From: Acanthamoeba lenticulata
Taxonomy: Eukaryota > Discosea > Longamoebia > Acanthamoebidae
NCBI GenBank assembly: GCA_002179805.1
Contig: NAVB01000577.1
Location: 1 to 53,246 of the forward strand
Reading direction: 5' to 3'
Length of the DNA stretch: 53,246 nucleotides
Below the pieces are notes generated by a model. That model saw nothing but the letters and a program-made list of their open reading frames with translations. It was not told where the DNA came from and ran no database searches. The first letter of the stretch is position 1, and every line of letters begins with the position of its first letter. Made by a program: the position numbers and the translations under genes. This document shows positions 9,157-20,285 of the stretch, one piece after another.

Positions 9157-12100
9157 ATGTCGACACGCTTGACCTCCCAACAAGAACCCAAAAAGAAAAA
9201 GCTGATAAGGCAGCAAGGAGTTGAAGGCAGTGGGCGAGTGCGAGTCTCGGGCATGAGCGAGAAGCAAGATGGAGGGCGACTTGATGAGATGACCCCCGTG
9301 GAGCGAGTGCAGCGGTTCCACACCCTGGAGGTGGACGAGCTGGCCCGGTTGCTTGAGACCTCGACCGAGCGGGGCCTCAGCCCCCAGGAGGCTGCCCACC
9401 GCTTGACGACATGCGGACCCAACCGGCTGCCCCAGGTCGAGGGCGTGCGGTTCTACCGGCTGGTCCTGCGGCACTTGTTCAACTTCATGTCGTTTGTGCT
9501 CTTCGTGGCCTTTATTATGGCATGCACTACACAGCAGTGGATTGACGCCGGCGTGGTGGCATTCCTCATCTTTATCAACATGGTCATTGGCGTTTCCCTC
9601 GGTAGCGTTTGTTTCCTCCCCCCCCCCCAACGCTGTTTCCTCTAATCTTCGCTACGAACTTGCCCAATCTATGGTTAGAGTATAAGTCAGAAAAGACCAT
9701 GGAGGCGCTGAAGAAGATGGCAGCACCCACGTCCCTCGTCATACGCGGCGATCCCGACGCGCCCGTGTCGGTGCCGTCGAGCGAGATCGTCCCAGGCGAC
9801 CTCGTCCTGCTGGGTCAGGGCGATCGCATTCCGGCCGGTACGTCGCCCGCAAAGCCCGCGGCCTCTGAACCACAACGCTCAGCTGAACTCTGGTCGTTGC
9901 TCGCCGCCGCGCCAGACCTGCGGTTGGTCGAAGTGGTGGAGCTCGAGTGCGACGAGGCCATCCTCACCGGCGAGAGCCTGCCCGTGGAGAAGACCGTCGC
10001 TGCCCTGGTGGCCGCAGCAGCTGCTCCCGAGGAGGTCGATGGCTCCGACACCCGGCGTGACGACAAGAACGGCAAGGATGACGATAATGACGATGTTTTC
10101 ATTGACGTTGACGATGACGTGGCAGTCGACGATGAAGACAAGGCCTCTGCCTGGAGGACGCAGGATGTGCCGCTGGGCGACCGCACGAACGTGGCCTTCA
10201 TGGGCACCACCGTGGCCAAGGGCCGCGGGCGCGGGATCGCCGTGCAGACAAACCAGCACACGGAGCTGGGCAAGATCGCCGACTCGATCGCCAGCCAGTC
10301 CAAGGACCAGACCAAGCTCGAGGTCCGCTCGCCCTTTCCCCGCCAGTGATTGGCCGGACGCTGATGATGGCGACGATGCAGAAACGCATGGGGCGGCTGG
10401 CCGTCCTCTTGGCGCTCGTGGCGCTGGTGGCCGTGGGCATGGTCCTCATGGGCATCTGGGCCTGGGAGACGCTCGAGACCTACCCCGACGGCATCCAGGC
10501 CGGCGTGGCCACGGCCGTGGCCATCCTGCCCGAGGCCCTGCTCCCGGTCATCACCCTTTGCCTCACGCTCGGTGCGGCCGCCCCCAAAAGAGAGCTGCAT
10601 GTCGATCGAGCGCCAGAGGGCTGACGTCTCATCATGTCGACAACAAATGCACGCGCACAGGCGTGCGGCGAATGGCGCTCAAGCGGGCGCTGGTGCGCAA
10701 GCTGGCCTCGCTTGAGCAGCTGGGCAACGTGTCCAACATCTGCTCGGACAAGACAGGCACGCTCACGCAGGGCAAGATGGTGGCCACCGACCTGTGGCTC
10801 CCGGCCCACACGGCCCACTACTTTTCCATCACCGGCCGCGGTACATCAGCGGCGCCCCGCTGAGTCTTCTTGGCCTTTGCTTGAGTCATGCTGACGACGG
10901 CGCTGCCGCCAGGATTCGACCCGACCGAGGGCTTCATCGTGCGCAAGGACCGGCGGTATGAGGACGAGGTCGAGAAGCTCGACGCCGACGAGGAGGACGA
11001 GGAGCAGGCGCACGGTCCCGAACACGACGAGGACACCACCACTGACGCCAAGACGCACAAGCAGAAGCCGGCGGGCGTCGGCGAAGCCGACATCGAGATG
11101 AGCCGATTTGATGACGATGTACGTCGGCCTTGGTCCGGCCGCCACACACACGAACGGCAGAGGCTGACGTCTGGCGCGCGAGGGGCCCTTCCTTGCAGGA
11201 GGTGGGGCGACCGCTAGCCGAGTTTGACGCGGCCATCCAGATGGCGCTCCTCGTATCGGCCCTGTGCAATAACTCCATCGTCCGTCCCAATCCCCCGCCC
11301 GAGCGAGACGAGGCCCGGGCGGCCGCGGTCGCCCGTCGCTGGCTCTGGTGGTGGTGGTCGCGCCGCGCGCCGGTGGCCCACGACGAGCCGCACGACGAGC
11401 ACGAGGAGGCCGGCATCCTCCGCCACCACCACCACGAGGACGGTACGCGCCACCCGCTTGCGCGGCAGCGCTGACCTGCGATGCGACTCATGCGTGGTGT
11501 CGACGACGATGACGGCGGCGGCGGTCTCGTGCAGAGGTCGAGTGGGTGCCGGTGGGATCGCCCACGGAGGCTGCCCTCTACGTCCTGGCCCGCAAGCTCG
11601 GTAGAGGCCCCGCCCGCCACCAGATGACTGCAGAAGAGAGGAGGATTGATGAGTTGAACTGTCGTACACAGGCGTGGAACGAAGCGCGGAGGAGGTCGCG
11701 CGGGTGTGGGACAAGGTCGGCGAGTTCCCGTTTGACTCCACCATCAAGCTGATGAGCGTCGTCATGCGCAATCGTGGTACTGAATTTATTTATTATTTTG
11801 TTATTTATTATTTTGTAATTTAGATCTTTGCTTTTCTCTCGTTTTTGGTTTGGCTTTGGCTGATGGCGGTGGTCTCGGGCTAAAGAAGAGGACAATGCGG
11901 CCTACGTCTTCTCCAAGGGAGCGCCGGAGCGGCTGCTGCCCAAGTGTACCCACGTCCTCACAGCCGACGGCGACGCCGTCGACTACGACCCCGACCTCCG
12001 CGACGCCACACGGTACCTTTCTCGTTCGCAAGAGCCCGCCTCGGTCGCCGCCGCTACAGTCGACGCCGCAGGGGCTAACGGCCATGAGCCCATACGCTCG

Positions 12101-14031
12101 CGCAGGGAAATGAACGAGCTGATGGCCGAGGACGGCCTGCGCGTGCTGGCGCTGGCCTATCGCCGGCTGCTGCCGCCGCCGGAAGACAGCGGCGACGACT
12201 TTGTGCCGGGCCCGAGCGGGACCAAGCGGGACGCGGTCGAGGACGGCCTCGTCTTTGTGGGCCTGGTGGGCATTCAGGACCCGCCCCGCGAGGGCGTCGC
12301 CGATTCGATCGAGGTCTGCGCCCGCGCGGGCATCACCGTCCACATGCTCACCGGTACGCGCGCACGCGCTCATCCCCCGCAACGGGCCACGATAAGGACG
12401 AGCGATTCATTGGCCAATGGAAATAATCCATCAGGCGACCACCCGGTGACGTCGATGGCCATCGCCAAGCAGATCGGCATCATCGCCGACGCGCCCAAGC
12501 CCGGCGCCGTCATGACCTCGGCCCTGTTCGACCAGCTCTCCCACCGGGAGCTCGTACGAGCCCTCCCGCCGTCGTTCTGCTGAAGCCTTCTCTCATGGAC
12601 ATGTCGTGCAGGACTACGCCGAGAGCCTCCCGCTGGTGATCGCGCGGTGCAGCCCGGAGAGCAAGGTCAAGATGGTCCACGCCCTCCACGCCCGCGGCAA
12701 GATCGTCGCCATGACCGGGTAAAGCACGCGCGCGCGCCCTCGCCCTATGCAGACTCGCACACGTGCGCCTCACGCCCTTCCGCTTCGCGCCCAATCCCGC
12801 GCAGGGACGGCGTGAACGACTCGCCGGCGATCCTGGCGGCCGACGTGGGCATCTCGATGGGCATCAGCGGGAGCGACGTGACCAAGGAGGCCTCTGACAT
12901 CATCCTCACCGACGACGACTTTTCCACCGTCGTCCGGTGCGTAGCCTTTGCAGCGATGATTATGGGACGGAATTGGGCTGACGGACGGCCCGGCACGTGA
13001 CGTGTCACGGCAGGGCGATCGAGGAGGGCCGGCGCATCTTTGCCAACATCCGGCGGTTCGTGGTGCACCTGATGGCGGGCAACGTGGCCGAGGGCATCGT
13101 CCTCGTGCTGGCCATCTGCGTGGGCCTCGACCCGCCGCTGAGCCCGCTCCAGATCCTGTGGCTCAACCTCATCACCGGTGCGCGCGCCCTTCTTCTCATC
13201 TCGCGCTTGCGCCCCGCGGGACTCACGCCCCTTCTCATCGCAGGCACGCCGCCGGCGCTGGTGCTGGGCGTGCTTCCGGCCTCGCGGGACCTGATGAACA
13301 GGCGGGCGCGGCCCGTGGACCAGCGCCTCTTCACGGCGGGCACGCTGGTGGACATCACCTACTATGGGGTGCTCATGGGCGCCCTCTCGCTGGGCAGCTT
13401 CGTGGGCATGCGGCGCGGCTTCGGGAGCAGCCTGGCCGAGGCCCAGGCCACGACCTACATCGCGCTCACGCTGCTCCTCCTGGCCCACGCCTACAACTGC
13501 CGGCGCCTCCGCCGCTCGGCCTTTGGGAAGCGCGTCTGGGCCGCCCTCGGCTTCCACTTGGCCTTTCTCTTTGGCATCGGTACGTGCACGTCGACGCGTT
13601 CGTACATGATGATGTTGATGCCGATGCCGATGTTGATGTTGATGGTGACATCAGGTTCGGTGTGCTTCACGCTGTACGTGCCGGGGATCAACGACGTGAT
13701 CTTCCACACGGCGGCGCCCGGCCGGTGGGCCTGGGTGCTGGGCATCGGGTCCATGGTGGCCTTTGTGGCGCTGTCGGAGCTGTTCAAGCTGGTCTTCCAC
13801 CGGCTGTTGCCGCGCCTGGCGTGCACGTGGTGCGGCGACGCCGGGGCCGACGAGCGGCGCGAGGCCCGCAAGGCCGCTCGGCGGAGGCGGCAGCGACGGC
13901 GCGGCCTGCGGCGACGCTTCGCCATACGCCGGATGGTCGAGACGCTTGGTGCCGACGCGACGACCACCAGCGGCAAGCCCAAGAAGAACAAGAAGAGCAA
14001 GAAGACGAGGCGAAAAAACAGTCACCAATAA
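9157..14031 (+). CDS. P-type ATPase, probable fungal-type Na+/K+ efflux pump (P2D, ENA-like)
   Basis: Integral-membrane cation pump driven by ATP. Seventeen exons: 9157-9601, 9679-9837, 9916-10322, 10382-10571, 10661-10840, 10913-11118, 11199-11442, 11535-11600, 11672-11776, 11886-12012, 12106-12353, 12435-12553, 12612-12718, 12805-12936, 13014-13177, 13244-13579, 13655-14031; they sum to 1203 residues. Seen: cation-ATPase N-terminal region, TGES actuator motif (about residue 218), PEALLP in membrane helix 4, phosphorylation motif DKTGTLT (Asp about 430), KGAPER nucleotide-binding motif, MLTGDHP, GDGVND hinge (about 868), and the run [20 protein letters not shown], which is ENA-like. Odd points: an Asp-rich loop after the TGES region (10050-10145), an acidic insert after the phosphorylation site, a His/Asp/Glu-rich loop (11375-11442), and a Lys/Arg-rich C-tail. 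Ion specificity is inferred. The transposon end lies 10 bp before the start codon, so the promoter may lie in the element. Confidence 0.87.
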
Positions 14032-14168
14032 CAACCAACGGCAGAAGCTTTTGTAAAACGCTGTTGTAAAAACAACAAATCAGGATTGATTACCAATTTT
14101 ATTTTATTTTTTAATTGAACAATAATGTGCAAAACTTCGCTTTCTGAGCAAGCATGTGATTGAAGCAT

Positions 14169-14912
14169 TCAATGTGAATATGTTCGATCGGCAAGAGACA
14201 AGTCGAAGCGGTAGGTGGGGAAAGGAAAGTTTGACGGTGCTGGTGGTTCCCAACTGCAGGTTCGTGGTGGGTGCGTGGGTGAAGAGGGGAGAGAGGAGGA
14301 CAGAGAAGGAGAGGAGCCAGCGGAAGACGTCGGTGAAGAGGACGATGCATAGTCGCGCAGCTCCGCGGTGGCATCATAGGTGTCGTCATCGTGGTTGAGC
14401 AGGAAGGCGATCGACGTCTGGGGCCTCGGGCTTGGTGAAGAAGCACTTCGGACCGTCGTGCTGGCGCATCGTCGCCTCTTTGGCGGCATCGTCGCGTCGG
14501 AGGAAGAAGAGGCGTCTGTGGTGGTGGTTGTGGAGGTGGTTGAGCAGCTCGGGCTGCGCTTGGTCCTTCGTTGCTTGGCTGGTCGGGCCTGCGTCGCGTC
14601 ATCGACGGCCGCTGTCGAGGCTCCGGCAGCCACCTTGTCGTTGGCGCGTCGGCGTCGTCGTTGTGGCGCGGCCCAGGTGGCCTCCGAGGACGAGGCGCTC
14701 ATGGCCTTGGCGGCCAAGGAGGCCAGGAAGTTGTGTACGTGGTTGGCATCGGCTTGCAGCGCTGAAGCCAATGTCGGGACCGACGTCAACGGGACGTGCT
14801 CCAGGCCGCCCACGCGCGGAGGTAGGGACGTGGGTGTGGCCACTGAGGAAGAGGACGGTGCTGATGGTGAAGAGCAGGGCGAGGGAGACCAAGGGCTCAG
14901 CAGGAGGGCCAT
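14169..14912 (-). CDS. Family A copy 1: basic Ser/Thr-rich protein of unknown function
   Basis: Single exon, 247 residues, start at ATG 14912. The N-terminus is Ser/Pro-rich and hydrophobic. Then comes a block GLEHVPLTSVPTLASALQAD and HNFLASLAAK, then a basic cluster PQRRRRRA, a second basic patch KQRRTKR, Ser/Thr tracts and a short motif TSIAFLLN. The same blocks in the same order occur in the protein at 23066-23851, so this is one of a pair. The basic patches look like nuclear localisation signals. No known domain was recognised. Function unknown. Confidence 0.7.
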   Translation of the reverse strand: MALLLSPWSPSPCSSPSAPSSSSVATPTSLPPRVGGLEHVPLTSVPTLASALQADANHVHNFLASLAAKAMSASSSEATWAAPQRRRRRANDKVAAGASTAAVDDATQARPAKQRRTKRSPSCSTTSTTTTTDASSSSDATMPPKRRRCASTTVRSASSPSPRPQTSIAFLLNHDDDTYDATAELRDYASSSSPTSSAGSSPSLSSSLPSSPTHPPRTCSWEPPAPSNFPFPTYRFDLSLADRTYSH

Positions 14913-15387
14913 GGTGAGGATGATGAGCTTACAGGGCAAGGTGTGCTTGCTGCTTGTTCGGTGGTGTTCGCAGAGGAAGAAGGAAGGCGGTCTCACGCCA
15001 GGCAAGCTTTTACGCTAGTGGGAGGAGATTCACCTGGGTCGCCTTTTAGGGCCTTGGGCGGGCTGGGGCGGGCCGCCTAGGAGATGATGTATGGTCTGCC
15101 AAACATGCTGGAAATATCCACAAAATATGCCCCAGCGTGCCTGGCGTGTCCCGGTTGCATGCCCGGAGATACGTTCAACCAATGGCTGCTTTTTTCGGGA
15201 GACTTAGCGACTCACTGGTGAACACAAAACTCCGCGCGGAAAAGCTTTTTCGTCGGTACGAGGCATGTAGAAAGATGAAAAAAAGATCGACCAATTGCGA
15301 ACAAGGGAATGCGGCTGCATTCTTTGCAATCTCTTAGGAATGCTGCTGACGTCGTGCTTGGCATGCGCGACGTATGTGGCCCGTCCT
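14913..15387. other. Intergenic stretch between A1 start and B1 stop
   Basis: About 475 bases holding the upstream region of the A1 gene and the 3' flank of the B1 gene, both minus strand. No coding frame with features, tRNA or repeat was recognised. A GC-rich stretch (15045-15080) lies about 135-170 bp upstream of the A1 start. Confidence 0.5.
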
Positions 15388-16346
15388 TCAAACAGGCGAA
15401 CTGTCCTCGAACAAGTCGGCCGCGTTGGGGTGGAGGCGGTGGAGGCCACTCCCAGAAGAGACGGACGAGAACGAGGCCGTGGACAGCGACTTCTGCATCT
15501 GCTCGCGGTCAGCAGACGGGTTGGTGCCCCCATCGGCCGCTGCTGGGTTGGTCAGCGTAGAGGCGTTCCTGCTTCGGTAGAGCGCCGACTCGGTCAGACC
15601 AGAGGAAGTGCCTGACGATGCAGAGACGTCGGCCGCCGTGACGATCTTCGTCGACGGTTCGGCTGGCGTCGACTTCAAGTAGCGGTAGAGAGCGACGCCA
15701 GTCGCTGCGCCCAGGAGGCCGAGTGCCAAGAGGACGGCGGGAATCTACACGTGTGTATGTCGTCGCACAATCGTTAGTGCTTGATGGTGGTAGCAAACAG
15801 CTCCTTGGCGAGGGAGGAAAGACGACGTACGCCAACACCCAGCCCCACGCCCAGCCCAATCTTGGCTTCGTCGGACAGGCCATCGCCGCCCGACGACCTG
15901 CCCACATCTGCGCCCGTGGATGGCGACGGCGAGGCAGAGAAACTGGCGGTGGCGGTGGCGGTGGCCAGGGGCGAGGCGGACGGCGTCACGCCAGGTGTGG
16001 CTGCTGGCGACCTGGTGGCCGACGCAGCTGGCAAAGGAGAGGAGGACGCCGAGGCAGCCGCAGGCGGGGATGCCGAGGCCGAGGGAGCGGCAGGTGATGG
16101 CGAAGCAGGCTGTGGCGAGGGCGATGCAGCAGGCGGCGAGGGGGAAGCAGGTTGTTGCGAAGCCGCGGGCGAGGCTGCAGGCGAAGCTGCAGGCGACGCT
16201 GCGACAGAGGCCTCAGGAGACGGACCTGGCGTCTGGGCAGATGAAGGGTCGAAGAGAAAGGCTGACAACAAGGCGAACAGAACGAGCAGGAGATGGGAAG
16301 CTCCAAGAAGACTTGTTCTTTTCGTTCGTTGAATGGTGCCCGCCAT
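15388..16346 (-). CDS. Family B copy 1: mucin-like single-pass membrane protein
   Basis: Two exons, 16346-15831 and 15744-15388, in phase 0, 290 residues. Start at ATG 16346. There is a signal peptide (LLLVLFALLSAFLF...SSAQ), a long Pro/Ala/Ser-rich ectodomain of mucin type, then GLGVGLGVG, the intron with branch CACTAACGAT, a membrane span (AVLLALGLLGAATGVALY) and a cytoplasmic tail. The tail carries ALYRSRNAS, TNPAAADGG, SFSSVSSGSG and ends DLFEDSSPV. The paralogue at 21172-22240 shares intron position and tail motifs. Probably a cell-surface glycoprotein; the conserved tail suggests an intracellular partner. Function unknown. Confidence 0.82.
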
Positions 16347-16768
16347 GGCTCAGCTGAGCGTACAGGTCGCGTGGCGGAGGGTCGAGGGTTTAGAAAAAGA
16401 AGTGGAGCGCAACGTAGACGCATCACCACAGCAAGGACCTTAAGAGGTTCATGGCATCACCACCCGCCGACCACCACGGCGAGCTGTGGGCTTGTGGCTC
16501 GGGACTGTAAGTAAAGCCGTGTGTTGGGTCGGCGCGGCCGCACGACGTCGTGCAGCTCTTCGACATTCCTGCGCTCCCCAGCTGGGCCCCAACTGACGCC
16601 GTTGGCGTGAGGTTGAGGCACGTGTACCGGCTCTTCTGTTCTGGGGAGTCGATCACCAACGTTGTGGGAGAGCATGTGGGGGGGAGTGGACACGAGCTGG
16701 AAATGCATTTCTTATAACACACCACAACAGGTCACGGTGTGACTCCGAACTGGGGGATATTTCTGTTC
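16347..16768. other. Intergenic stretch upstream of B1
   Basis: About 420 bases between the B1 start and the C1 stop. It should hold the B1 promoter and the C1 3' flank. No gene or repeat recognised. Confidence 0.5.
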
Positions 16769-17887
16769 TCAGTTGAGAAGGGCGTAGACGGTTGAGCGGC
16801 GGCTGGTGGCCTCGTGGCAACCACCGGCGACGTTGTTGGGGTTGTTGGTGGCGGGGGACGCGGGCTGCTGCGCGGCGAGGGCCTTGGCCTTGGCGTCCTT
16901 CTTGAGGCGGCGGGCGTAGCGGATTCCGCACGCGTTGCACAACGTCGAGGCCCCGGCGGGGCCCTTGCGCCACTGGCTCGTGAACTGGGTGTTGCAGTGG
17001 ACGCAGGCCCGGTTGAAGGTGCGCTTGGCCCGCTTCTTGTGGCCCTTGTTGATGGCGTTGTTTGTGCTCATCACGCCCGGGTGACGCGCGTGGCCGCCAC
17101 ACGCCTGGTCGTCCGCGCTCGGCGGCGACGCGGGCCTGTCCGCCGCTAGAAGCAGGCTGGGCAGCAGCATCGGGTGGGACGCGTGCGAGAGGTGGCCTCC
17201 GGTTTTGTGGCTGCTGTTGACCTTGTTGTTGCTGCTGCTGCTGCTCAGCAGCGCCGCGACGTAGTCATGAAGCGCGACGGGTGGGCGGGGCAGGTTGAGG
17301 CGGTCGATCATGGACTCGAGCGTGGCGAGCTGGCCCTCGAGCAGGGCGCGCTCGTCGGGGAAGAGGCCTCCCTCGGTCTGAGCCTTATGGCTCAGGTACC
17401 GGATGGCATTCGACAGGAGGCCCACCTGCGAAAGAGCGAAAACGAAAAACGAAAACGTCAGAACAAATCTTCAATCGTCGGAGAATCGATTTGACACATG
17501 CTAAAAACAAACAAAAAACAAGGAAGAAGGATGACGTGTTGATGTGCGCACCCTGTGCAAGACATCCTCGTGAGCAGCGACTCCGGAGAAGGTGTATGAG
17601 GTGTGCGAGGTCGAGGGGGAGGGGGAGGACGGCGGGCTGCGCTCGTCCTCTGAGTCCACGCAGGGATGCAGCGACCGCGCACGGAACGACTCTGAGACGG
17701 GCGAGCTTGTTCGGAGCGGCGCCACCTGGTGGGGGGAGGCGGGAGCAACGGCGGCGGCGGCGGCGGAGGAGGGCATCTGCCAGCTCCGGAGCCTTCCGCA
17801 GTCCACCAGCGCCACGGGAGCGGAGGCCGGACTCGACTTGGCAGGCGAGTGGCTGCTGACCCACGACGGCGGCGGGCGGAGATACAT
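16769..17887 (-). CDS. Family C copy 1: GATA-type zinc-finger protein
   Basis: Two exons, 17887-17552 and 17425-16769, phase 0, 330 residues. An upstream in-frame TTG exists, but ATG 17887 is the first methionine. Layout: Ser/Ala/Pro-rich N-terminus, a helical segment ([29 protein letters not shown]), then one GATA finger of form C-x2-C-x18-C-x2-C ([16 protein letters not shown]... [12 protein letters not shown]), a Lys-rich tail, and C-terminus [10 protein letters not shown]. The finger binds GATA-like DNA in this family, so a transcription regulator is likely. The helical segment and the terminal motif are shared with the GATA protein at 19179-20285. Confidence 0.87.
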
Positions 17888-19178
17888 CCTATGTTGTTGC
17901 TGTTGTTCGTTGAGTGGTTGGTCCTCAAGAGGGACGAGGTCGGACGGTCCGATCGAATGGCCCCGAAGGGGTTTGGGGGTCTGGACTCGAGGGCTCAAGC
18001 AGTCGTGGGTGGTTGAAAGTCGCTACGAGATGGGGTCGGAGAGTTTGATGGGGGGTCTCGAGGTCGCTCTCGAGGGAAGAACGCGGTCTTCGGGTGAAAA
18101 GATGTCGATGAACGTGAAGGGTTCAAGCAGTCCTGAGGTCGCTGGGTTCCTGACAGTCGGGTGTGAGGTTGGTGGTGGTGTTGTTGTTCGTAGACAGAAA
18201 GACACTGGATGTAAGAAAGCTTTCTTCGCAAGAAAGTGAGCTGGGGGTAAGTTGGTGCTGGTTGCGGGGAGAGCTCGAGGCCTCTGCTGCTTGGGGGGAG
18301 GAGGGGGCTTTGCTGCGGTGACGATGCGCTGGGCGTTGTGCCTGACGAGGACTGTTCGGTCTTTTATTCGTGGGTGGCGTGTGCGCGCGTGGGACAGGGG
18401 TTGTCACGTGCGGATGGGGGGCGAGCAGGAAATGAGAAAGTGCACTTCGGCGCAGATTCTTAATTTGGTTCACCGCCAATAGCGAGGCTGATAGCGGCTG
18501 CATCACAGATGGTGCACGGGTGGACTTGACCAAAGCCGACCTTGTCATGCCCCATCGCCACCCTATGAGCACCTGGACCGTGAGCGCAACCGCCGGAGGT
18601 CGGGGTGACCGCGTGCCTCTCCGCGACGCCCACGCCACGTACCCCCGTACGGCACGCCTCTTCCACAACAGCCTGCACGAACGTGACAAGGCCAGCCAGG
18701 ATTGGCCAATTCTTAACATACCTTGACATTGGTTTGTTTTTGTCGGTTGCTAGGAGCCCTGTTGTGTCCAGATCCTCCACCTAAGAAGGACAATGAGTCG
18801 CGCGCGTGCGGGGGGTTGCGCTCAACTGGGGAAAAAGGCCGTCTCTCTGGACGGACAACCCAACCGAGCCGGTTTTACTGGTGGGATTGTAGGTCTGGTG
18901 CGTTTTGTCACCATCCACCCAGCGCCCTAGTAGGACGGCTGAGGCACACACCCTTAATAGCACGCCTGGTCCCACATGCAGAGCGTTCTACTACCCTCTA
19001 CATGTGCATAAAAGTGCGGGTGGGCTGGTAAATATCTCGTTCTCATCGCCAGGTACGTCATTGGCCTATCACCGTGTGTTGGCTTTATTCTACAAAGTGT
19101 TTGTTTCCCAGCACGGAAGAGCACGAGCGCTCTCGCCCGGCGCATCTTCTTCTTCTTAGCGCACGACCATCTTTCCCG
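17888..19178. other. 1.3-kb noncoding centre of the palindromic paralogue cluster
   Basis: Lies between the two GATA genes. Open frames here have no recognisable domain and look like shadows of GC-rich DNA. It should contain the C1 promoter (17888 onward) and the C2 3' flank. No tRNA or snRNA signature was recognised, though a small RNA cannot be excluded. Confidence 0.5.
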
Positions 19179-20285
19179 TCAGTTGAGGAGCGAGTAGATG
19201 CTGGACCGTCGGGGCGCTGTGCTGGCGGTCGTGGGCGAGCGGCACAACGGCGACGGAGCCTCAGAGGTCGTCGTGGATTCGTCTTCGCTGCCAATGGTGT
19301 CGGCCGAGTCCGCCTTGGTCAGGTGGTCGAACCGCTGTTGCTGTTGGCGCAGCTGGAGAAGGTGCTGGTAGAGGAACTCTGAGTTGAGGATCGAGCTCGA
19401 AGGGGTGGCGGTTTTGGTCCTCCCCTCCTCGCCCGAGGCCGTCGTGGCTGACTGCTCTTGCGATGGCGGGCTGCTGGCGCCATCACGCGACTGCTTGCGA
19501 GCCAGGTACTGGCGGTGCTGCTTCATGCTGTGTCGATAGCGCAGCCCACATGCGTTGCAAAGCCTGTGCGCCAGCAAACAACAACAACAACCACCACCAC
19601 CACAACCCGATCAGCACACGATCGATGGCCACCCCGAATTTCTTCTGCGGCTCAAGGGAGAGGGTCGCAACACAATACACACTACGTACGTGGGTCGTCC
19701 GTCGGCTCCCGACCTCCACTGGCTCGTCTTCTCGGCCTTGCAGATGGTGCAGGCGCGCTTGATGTCCTTGGGCAGGTTCCTGCCTCGGTTGCGTCGCTTG
19801 ACAAGGCCTGTGGTCTCGTTGTTGGGCCCGGCCTCCGCCATGCACTCGGCCAGGGCGGTGGTTGTGCTTGTTGTCCGTCCCATGCTGCCGCTCTGCTCGG
19901 GTTCTGCGAGCCACTGGGGCTGGTTCTGCTGCTGCTCTTGCTCTTGCTGCAGGCCGTGGTTGTTGCCCGCGTTGAGGGCAGAGAGGGTGGACGACAGAAA
20001 GGAGGCCGACCGCGGAGGGGACGAGGTCGGGGAAGAAGGCGCCGAAGAGGAATTGGACGAAAAGGAGGACGAGCGCGAAGTGCTGTGGGTCGTCATGTCT
20101 TCGTCGCTGTTGTTGTTATTGTTATTCCCCGAGGCGGGCGTCTCAGCGAGCTGCTTGATAGCGTTAATGTCGAAGCGCAGGCGGTCGACTTCGTCCTGGC
20201 AGAGACCTCGCACGTGAGCCTTGGTGGCCAGGCGACAGAGGTCGTTTGTGTACAGCAAAAGGTTGTCGTGGCTCTGTGCCATCAT
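19179..20285 (-). CDS. Family C copy 2: GATA-type zinc-finger protein
   Basis: Two exons, 20285-19690 and 19563-19179, 326 residues. Start at ATG 20285. An N-terminal helical segment (LLLYTNDLCRLATKA, GLCQDEVDRLRFDI) matches the one in the 16769-17887 protein in spacing. Asn, Ser and Gln tracts follow, then the GATA finger C-x2-C-x18-C-x2-C (CTICKAEKTSQWRSG... LCNACGLRYRHS), which is split by the intron just before LCNAC; copy 1 has no intron there. The C-terminus is RRSSIYSLLN. Probable DNA-binding regulator. It is on the same strand as copy 1, whereas its neighbours B2 and A2 are on the other strand. Confidence 0.87.

Noticed and set aside
18123..18719. 198-residue minus-strand frame in the cluster centre
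   Set aside because: Low-complexity with no conserved motif and no paralogue in the mirror position.
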